From Endocalyx cinctus (lineage: Eukaryota; Ascomycota; Sordariomycetes; Amphisphaeriales; Apiosporaceae), in NCBI GenBank assembly GCA_001600455.1, contig BCKC01000007.1:3536019-3600018 (forward strand): a DNA stretch of 64,000 nt. The letters run 5' to 3'. A program made the position numbers and the translations under genes. This document shows, piece after piece, positions 58,802-64,000 of the stretch. Below the pieces are notes generated by a model. That model saw nothing but the letters and a program-made list of their open reading frames with translations. It was not told the DNA's origin and ran no database searches. The first letter of the stretch is position 1. The number at the start of each line of letters is the position of its first letter.

Positions 58802-59322
58802 ATATATAAAACGGCGAAAATGTAGTTGGTACTGAAGTGCATATAGATCCATGGATGTATTCAGAAGGTGAGGTCTACATGCCTTTGTACACCAGGTACC
58901 CAATGTAAGATACTAGGCAGATAGGTACCTAGGTAGCTAATAGGTTATCTGCATGTAAAAAGCATTTTATCTACGTAACTATTTGTTTTTACATGGTACA
59001 TGGTTCGCACTATATAATGTCCACCAAAATACTACCGTAGAAGTAGCATAGGTATCTTATTGCCAGAACTTTTACCAACGTATTAATAACCCCTGTAATT
59101 AGGGGATAACCCGATTTCCTCTCATAACTTATCACACTCCTGCTGTCTAAATCTGTACCGACATTTTATCTTTAACACCTCCTCACTCGGAAACGTTTTC
59201 TCCTGAGTACGAAGATCGACTATCCTTATCTACCTCACTTAAATTCTATCTATACAGCACTTCAATCCGTCATTCTCAAGCTCCCCTCTCTTAACCAGTG
59301 TCTCACATTTCATCAATTAGCC
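58205..59322. other. Spacer upstream of alpha/beta hydrolase
   Basis: About 1.1 kb with the T/A palindromic tract at 58700-58799 and a GGTACCTAGGTAGC palindrome near 58925. The last 150 bp are pyrimidine-rich (CAGCACTTC, CTCCCCTCTC), typical of a fungal promoter/leader just before ATGG. Confidence 0.5.
58700..58799 (+). repeat. Poly-T / CTTT tract followed by long poly-A
   Basis: A T-rich tract with TTTC units runs into about 18 T and then about 40 A without interruption, so it can fold on itself. It may be an old double insertion of poly-A-tailed DNA or an assembly artefact at a homopolymer. Confidence 0.85.
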
Positions 59323-60105
59323 ATGGCACCTACTGTTAAACCTACCATCGTCATCGTTTCTGGGGCTTTCCATACCCCTCAAAGCTACGAAAAGCTTCAA
59401 AAATGTCTCGAATTGTATGGGTACGAGGTACATGTTCCTCGCCTTCCAACTTGCAACGAAGCTCGACCGCCAAACTCCAATCTCAAAAGCGACAGCGATT
59501 ATATTCAAGACTACGTAAAGCGTCTGATCGACGATGAGCGTACTGTTGTTGCTGTTGGACATTCATATGGCGGCCAAGTTTGCTCTAACGCCCTCTGCGG
59601 TCTTGGAGTTGAAGAGCGTATGTCTAAAGGATTCGCCGGAGGCGTCTCACACCTTTTTTATCTCGTCGGTTATGCGCTTCCAAAAGGAATGTCTACTCTG
59701 GATAAGTTTAAGGAGTTCGGAAATATCGAGAACATGGCTCTCGTTTTTGACATGGCTGAGGATGGGTCTTGCGTTGTTAGAGATCCAAATACCCTCTTTA
59801 GTCTGACGGGCCCTGATATTTCCGATGAGGAAGTAGAAGCATACCGCAAAACCTTATGCCGCTGGAGTGCACAGGGAATGCTCCAACCCCTCGAGCATGA
59901 AGCGTGGCGTGAGATCCCAACTACCTACATTCACACTACTTCCGATGTTTCAATCCCTACCCCTGAACAGGAAAGCATGGTAGCCACCTTGAAGGCGGCT
60001 GGACGTGAGGTCCAGATATTTTCGGTATCGTCAGGGCACTGCCCGAACCTCAATGCCTCTCAACAAGTTGCCGATATTGTGAACAAGGTCATTTCTAGTT
60101 CTTAG
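59323..60105 (+). CDS. Alpha/beta hydrolase (esterase-like)
   Basis: A single-exon cytosolic alpha/beta-hydrolase of 260 residues, of the plant methylesterase-like fungal group that often sits in metabolite clusters. The nucleophile is Ser81 in VVAVGHSYGGQV. The probable acid is Asp208 (TTSDVSIP) and the His is His239 (SSGHCPN). IVIVSGAFHTPQSYEKL at the N-terminus forms the oxyanion-hole strand. The start is supported by a good context (AGCCATGGC) after a pyrimidine-rich leader. No signal peptide or membrane segment. The intact gene lies between a P450 relic and a methyltransferase relic. Substrate unknown; ester hydrolysis or a lyase-like role is possible. Confidence 0.93.
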   Translation: MAPTVKPTIVIVSGAFHTPQSYEKLQKCLELYGYEVHVPRLPTCNEARPPNSNLKSDSDYIQDYVKRLIDDERTVVAVGHSYGGQVCSNALCGLGVEERMSKGFAGGVSHLFYLVGYALPKGMSTLDKFKEFGNIENMALVFDMAEDGSCVVRDPNTLFSLTGPDISDEEVEAYRKTLCRWSAQGMLQPLEHEAWREIPTTYIHTTSDVSIPTPEQESMVATLKAAGREVQIFSVSSGHCPNLNASQQVADIVNKVISSS

Positions 60106-60632
60106 GGGGCCTAGTTTCGCCCCTGAAAGAAGATTACACTAATTTCTTTTCTTCTTTTTCTTTCTTTTAGATCTTTCACAACTCAAAGATGAGAAATTGA
60201 TGTTGTATTCGAATTTGGTGCGGCAATTTGGTATTGAAGAAATCTATCATTTGTTTCGCAAAAGAAACTTTTACATCTTCTGTTCTCCACGTTCGTTTTC
60301 AGGATAGTTACTTAGTACCAAAATGAGAAAATTGGGGTGTGGAAGTATTTTAACAGACCGTAACTGTCCTTGACTCCTATTGTGTATCTCGTCGTATGAT
60401 TCATGCTACGAAATACATCTCCTCCTAAGTTTACTTTTTTAGCATGGTTCCCACGACCCCAAAATACAAGGGCCTTTCACAATATGTATCGTTTATCCTG
60501 GCAACTCCCTCGAGGATCTACTCCTAGCGACTGAGTTTGGAAAGAAACTATACTCAAGAAATATATTTATGGGGCTTGTACTATGCTAACAAAGTATTCC
60601 CCGGCTGAGGTGTATGAACTATTGTGAACCCT
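60106..60632. other. Convergent spacer
   Basis: About 0.5 kb between the hydrolase 3' end and the methyltransferase relic. T-rich near 60140-60170, otherwise nothing. Confidence 0.45.
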
Positions 60633-61530
60633 TTACGAAGTGGCTGGTTTTCTCCCTACCACAATCCACCTTGTGAACATCCAGCAAGCGCCCTGCTTGC
60701 CCTGCTCTACTATTAGAGGAAGGAGCTCTTGTACGCCCTTAGAGACGGCTGCATTGCCAGTAGACTGTGCAAAAAGCTCGTGTATCATTAACATAGTCTC
60801 ATGCATCGCCCAACCCATATAGCTAAGGGGGATCGCGGATATCAGTCGATACACTACACAGTCCATCACTACTTTGGAACAACTCGGGAAGCCTAGACAC
60901 CCAGGTTGATGCGAGTCGCGAGTCTTCGACTTTTTCCAAGTCGTAAATACGCATCAGAGCGGACGCATCGATCTCAGAGTGGGTCTTTTCGATGCGAAAT
61001 GAAGGAGGATCTATGTCTCCCCATTGGAGGTATCCTCCGGGCTCTAAGGTGATTGGATTGATTGTTAATCAATTGTCTGGCGCTACAGCTGCGGGTACTT
61101 TTTTTGTTGGTGACACCTAGCTATATGCAAACCAAGTCATTAAGAGTGTAAATAACTTACTTATTAGTTGCGTAATATTCTTCAAAACATCCGCAATTTC
61201 TGCGTCACTCAGAACAAGGCAGAGATAACGAATATGCACGACGTCCTAGACACCAAGATCCTCGGGCACAGGGTCGCGAATGTTCCATCTTCTCATGGCA
61301 ACGTTGGTGGGTAACCATTCTGCGGGCGGTACAGCCTCTAGAGAGATATCGAAACCGTCTAGCTGTGCCATGGGAAGTTGAGCGCTCAGGTCCACAATCT
61401 AAATGCTGTTGGTGTCAGCTTGCCATAAAGGGGCAAGGACCGAAAGGGGATATAATACCCGGTGCCACATCGGCCACACGAAGGCGGCCATCTCCCGTTG
61501 GTATGCTAGGCCAAGGTTGAAGATCTTTGT
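60633..61530 (-). pseudogene. SAM-dependent methyltransferase pseudogene
   Basis: Decayed class I methyltransferase of the fungal UMTA/LaeA-like kind. Pieces on the minus strand in family order are RLRVADVAPG (for DVGTG, the SAM motif, with a one-base loss), a stop, IVDLSAQLPMAQLDGFDISL, AEWLPTNVAMRRWNIRDPVP followed by EDLGV, a TAG, DVVHIRYLCLVLSDAEIADV, then after an intron EPGGYLQWGDIDPPSFRIEK, and after a frameshift YMGWAMHETMLMIHELFAQS and QGACWMFTRWIVVGRKPATS. At least two stops and two frameshifts. The GC-rich stretch 61560-61745 just upstream (VATMFVAQLELLLDPSFAAR) may be its N-terminal part, but I cannot confirm that. Confidence 0.8.
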
Positions 61531-62120
61531 TGTCCTACCACGTTAATCTTGTCACTAGATTACAAGACCACTTGCCGGTTTTGCTCAAGGATGACCCAGT
61601 TTTGGTCAGATCTGCCCAGGCGCGCCGCGAAGGACGGGTCGAGCAGGAGCTCGAGCTGGGCCACGAACATGGTCGCGACCCCGTACAGGTCGGTGGCCTC
61701 GTGCTCGGCCACCATCCGCAGGTTCTGATTGCGCTGTTGGAATCGGAGTGGGCGATTATTGGTACGTTCCTGAAAAATTCATAACTAGCCGACTCTAATA
61801 AGTATGGATGCAAGTGCTAGAATAAGCTCAATTTTGTCGCAAGCCTCTTTCAACCATGATTAGACGTGTGAGGCTATTACTCATTACATAGAAGCCTCTT
61901 AAAGGGCCATAAATGTACTTTCAAAAGTCCTTTTGCATCTCGGCTCATTAAAATATTTACTGGAAAATTTTGTTGGTGTAAGAGAGAAGGGTCGAGTTCT
62001 TAGCTCACAACATTCTAAACTAAGGGCCCTTTTCTGAGGTATTTTATCATTATTATATGCCGTTTAACAAGTTGAAAAATCTTCCGACTTGCGCGAAAGC
62101 CCAACCTATGACTATGACTA
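61531..62120. other. Spacer
   Basis: About 0.6 kb. It includes a GC-rich patch at 61600-61745 that may belong to the methyltransferase relic; the rest is AT-rich. Confidence 0.4.
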
Positions 62121-63256
62121 TTATATTTCCCCACAATAAGCAGCATAGAGCATTACCGTGCTCATAAGAGATAGAACAAATACAGTCCAATGTCCCACCT
62201 GCCTTACTAAGGTGCCTCTGCTCTCTAGGACAGCCTCGCTAACTAGGGCAAACCCGTCGCCGTCGGAATCAACGACAGGTAACTGGGTGGCGTTGACACG
62301 CATACATAAGAGCTCAGTGCTTTGCTTATAGTTCGTGCCCTCTACGGATCCGGATAATGAATCCACAGGTAATGCGACATCTACCAGTATAATATGCAGA
62401 GAATTAGCAGCAGTGTAGTATTCCACACTTCCGCTGCCATTCTGATAGGCACTGTATGAGCCATACCAACCCTCGCCGCTCTCCGGACTATGGGAAGCAG
62501 AAGTGACATTTGGCCAAAACCCGAGGCTGAATCCCTCTCGTCCGAAACCACCCGTCGCATCCTGCCAGTAGCCTAACGTGTCTTGACATTCGGAATATCG
62601 AGGCCAGGTCTGTCCTGGGAGGCCGCAATACCCATCGGAAGCTCCTTTAAAGGAATTTCCACTTGAAAGAATTGCGTTGACGCAAGCTTCGCCTAGCACG
62701 GGAACACAACTGCCGCTGTTGGCATCATCATCCGTATAAGAATTCGTCACATTTACCGGCATGTTTCCAGCAGGTATAACCGTGAAGCAAACTCCTGCAT
62801 TGCTATAATTAAGTGCGTGATAGAGGTTGGAACTGCCAGGATATTCGAAATCATATGCAGTAGAGACGAGGTGAGGGTCCGTGGTTGTATTGTCCGCTTC
62901 GCCGTCTAGAACGGCATTCGGAACGGCAAAATCGCTCACATTGACACCTAGGAGCTTCAATTAGTATTTTGATGCGAGCGGGAATTGTACCAATGGGAAT
63001 TAGACTCACGCCATGTCCACTCTATATCTATTAGTGATGGGCCAGAACCAATGCTGCCTATGGAACCAAACGGCTTGAATTTAATTGAACGCGTTACATT
63101 GGGGTTTTTCTGGGCATTGCTGACTATTGCGAATTCATCGGGCTTCAGATCGGGTATAATAGAAGTTTTTAGCACATCACCAATAGCGTCGTGGAAGGTT
63201 GCATAAAGCTGTCGTGTTGTAAGGGCTGAGATGATAGAAAGAGATGGTAGCTTCAT
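62121..63256 (-). CDS. Predicted secreted/membrane-tailed glycoprotein of unknown family
   Basis: I do not recognise the family. Exon 1 is 63256-63010 and exon 2 is 62947-62121, giving 357 residues in phase. The N-terminus (MKLPSLSIISALTTRQLYAT) could be a weak signal peptide. The body has many N-glycosylation sequons (NVT, NVS, NTT, NYS, NGS, NAT) and several cysteines (GSCVPVLGEACVN, GYCGLPGQTWPRYSEC). The C-terminus has one hydrophobic helix (WTVFVLSLMSTVMLYAAYC) and then only GEI. This is compatible with a secreted, tail-anchored or GPI-like surface protein. No enzyme motif is seen. The gene looks intact. Confidence 0.75.
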
Positions 63257-63882
63257 TTTTCTACCTTTATAGTGATGATGGATTTCTCAGGGAAAGGACA
63301 ATCACAAGTTGTGGCGAGGTAGGACAATTGCTGTGTGAACGGCAAGTATATAATGGTTGAGCAGATCATCGACTAAACAGTAGACGCGAGAAAGGGGGGG
63401 GAAAAGAGGAGAAGAAGAGAAAAACGCTGTGGTGGGAATACTCAGTCAAACCGGAGCCAACAAGGTAAAATATATATTATGGTAAGTGCATAACTAGCTA
63501 ATGGGAGCCGTGCCGCGATGAAAAGCTGCGCCGTAATCGATAACAACCAACAACAGCTGGCTGTGCTCACATCGCCCCCAACAAGCAGGAACGATTATTT
63601 TTAGCACTGAAACTATGAATAAACTTGGAATATTACTATCGGTATGTTGTTGTCTGACTCGATATAACAAGCTGACGAAAATAACTATGCTGTAATATTC
63701 CTTATTCCATGACAAATAATAATAACATGAACTACATTTACTCGACGATTCTTTGTGACCATTTTGTTTTCATTTAAATACATACGAAATGGCATTTACC
63801 TCATAATTATTGTCGAGTTTCATGCAACATTTAATATCATTTTGTATAGTTGGATAATAGAACACTCTGAGACGAAGCTATA
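63257..63882. other. Divergent spacer
   Basis: About 0.6 kb between the glycoprotein start (minus) and the F-box gene start (plus). Nothing specific seen apart from a GA-rich patch near 63390-63425. Confidence 0.45.
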
Positions 63883-64000
63883 ATGAATCTTTTCGACCTA
63901 CCAGTAGAGCTTATCGAGCTCATATTTCATTATATTGTCCTATCGCGAACTTTTGTTCGCGTAATGAGAATCCGAATCGTGAATCGTAAGTTCCATATCT
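63883..64000 (+). CDS. F-box protein, first exon only (runs off window)
   Basis: An ATG at 63883 opens MNLFDLPVELIELIFHYIVL followed by SRTFVRVMRIRIVNR, an F-box with the usual LPxEL...I pattern. A good donor (GTAAGT) at 63986 ends the exon, so the coding part seen is 63883-63985. In this group of fungi such exons usually continue into ankyrin or other repeats; that cannot be seen here. Confidence 0.7.
   Translation, partial: MNLFDLPVELIELIFHYIVLSRTFVRVMRIRIVNRKFHI

Overview
The window reads as nuclear DNA of a filamentous ascomycete, most likely a sordariomycete; an order such as Xylariales is only a guess. Genes carry short introns of about 55-130 nt with GT...AG borders and CTAAC/CTGAC-type branch sites. 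They are separated by long, AT-rich, gene-free spacers rich in poly-A/T, CT runs and microsatellites. The protein set (Pth11-like 7TM protein, fungal Vps62, several P450 families, F-box/ankyrin proteins, mL58, cyclophilin-40) is typical of such fungi. There are no operons, CRISPR arrays or prokaryotic signals. I rebuilt exon-intron structures by eye, and nearly all close in frame to the exact codon.

Layout. 1-1462 (-): 5' part of a cytochrome P450, running off the left edge. 2621-4306 (+): Pth11-like 7TM protein. 4.3-7.6 kb: gene-free block with a GC-rich patch ending in an (ACT)n tail and an 801-bp element with 29-bp terminal inverted repeats. 7.7-39.5 kb is a housekeeping segment: VAP/Scs2, sphingolipid delta-4 desaturase, a GH43 glycosidase, an F-box-like Cys-rich protein, mitoribosomal mL58, a conserved disordered protein, a BUD2-like RasGAP, cyclophilin-40 and Vps62. 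Two very large spacers (19.2-24.0 and 25.1-30.7 kb) lie within it.

40.7-64.0 kb is an accessory segment in which intact and decayed genes alternate. It holds a wrecked large GH18 chitinase, an intact F-box/ankyrin gene, an SDR pseudogene, an intact gamma-glutamyltranspeptidase with a 19-nt microexon, and an unidentified coding relic next to a palindromic MITE-like repeat. These are followed by two intact convergent P450 genes, a third P450 decayed and missing its haem half, an intact alpha/beta hydrolase, a methyltransferase pseudogene, an unrecognised glycoprotein with a membrane tail, and the first exon of another F-box gene.

P450s, SDR, methyltransferase, hydrolase and GGT together look like the tailoring part of a secondary-metabolite cluster that is decaying and has no core synthase in the window. 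That is an inference from gene content, not a demonstrated pathway. I see no clearly new biological system. The most interesting items are the decaying tailoring island, the P450 with a non-canonical I-helix, the TIR element and the unidentified relic at 50.2-50.7 kb.
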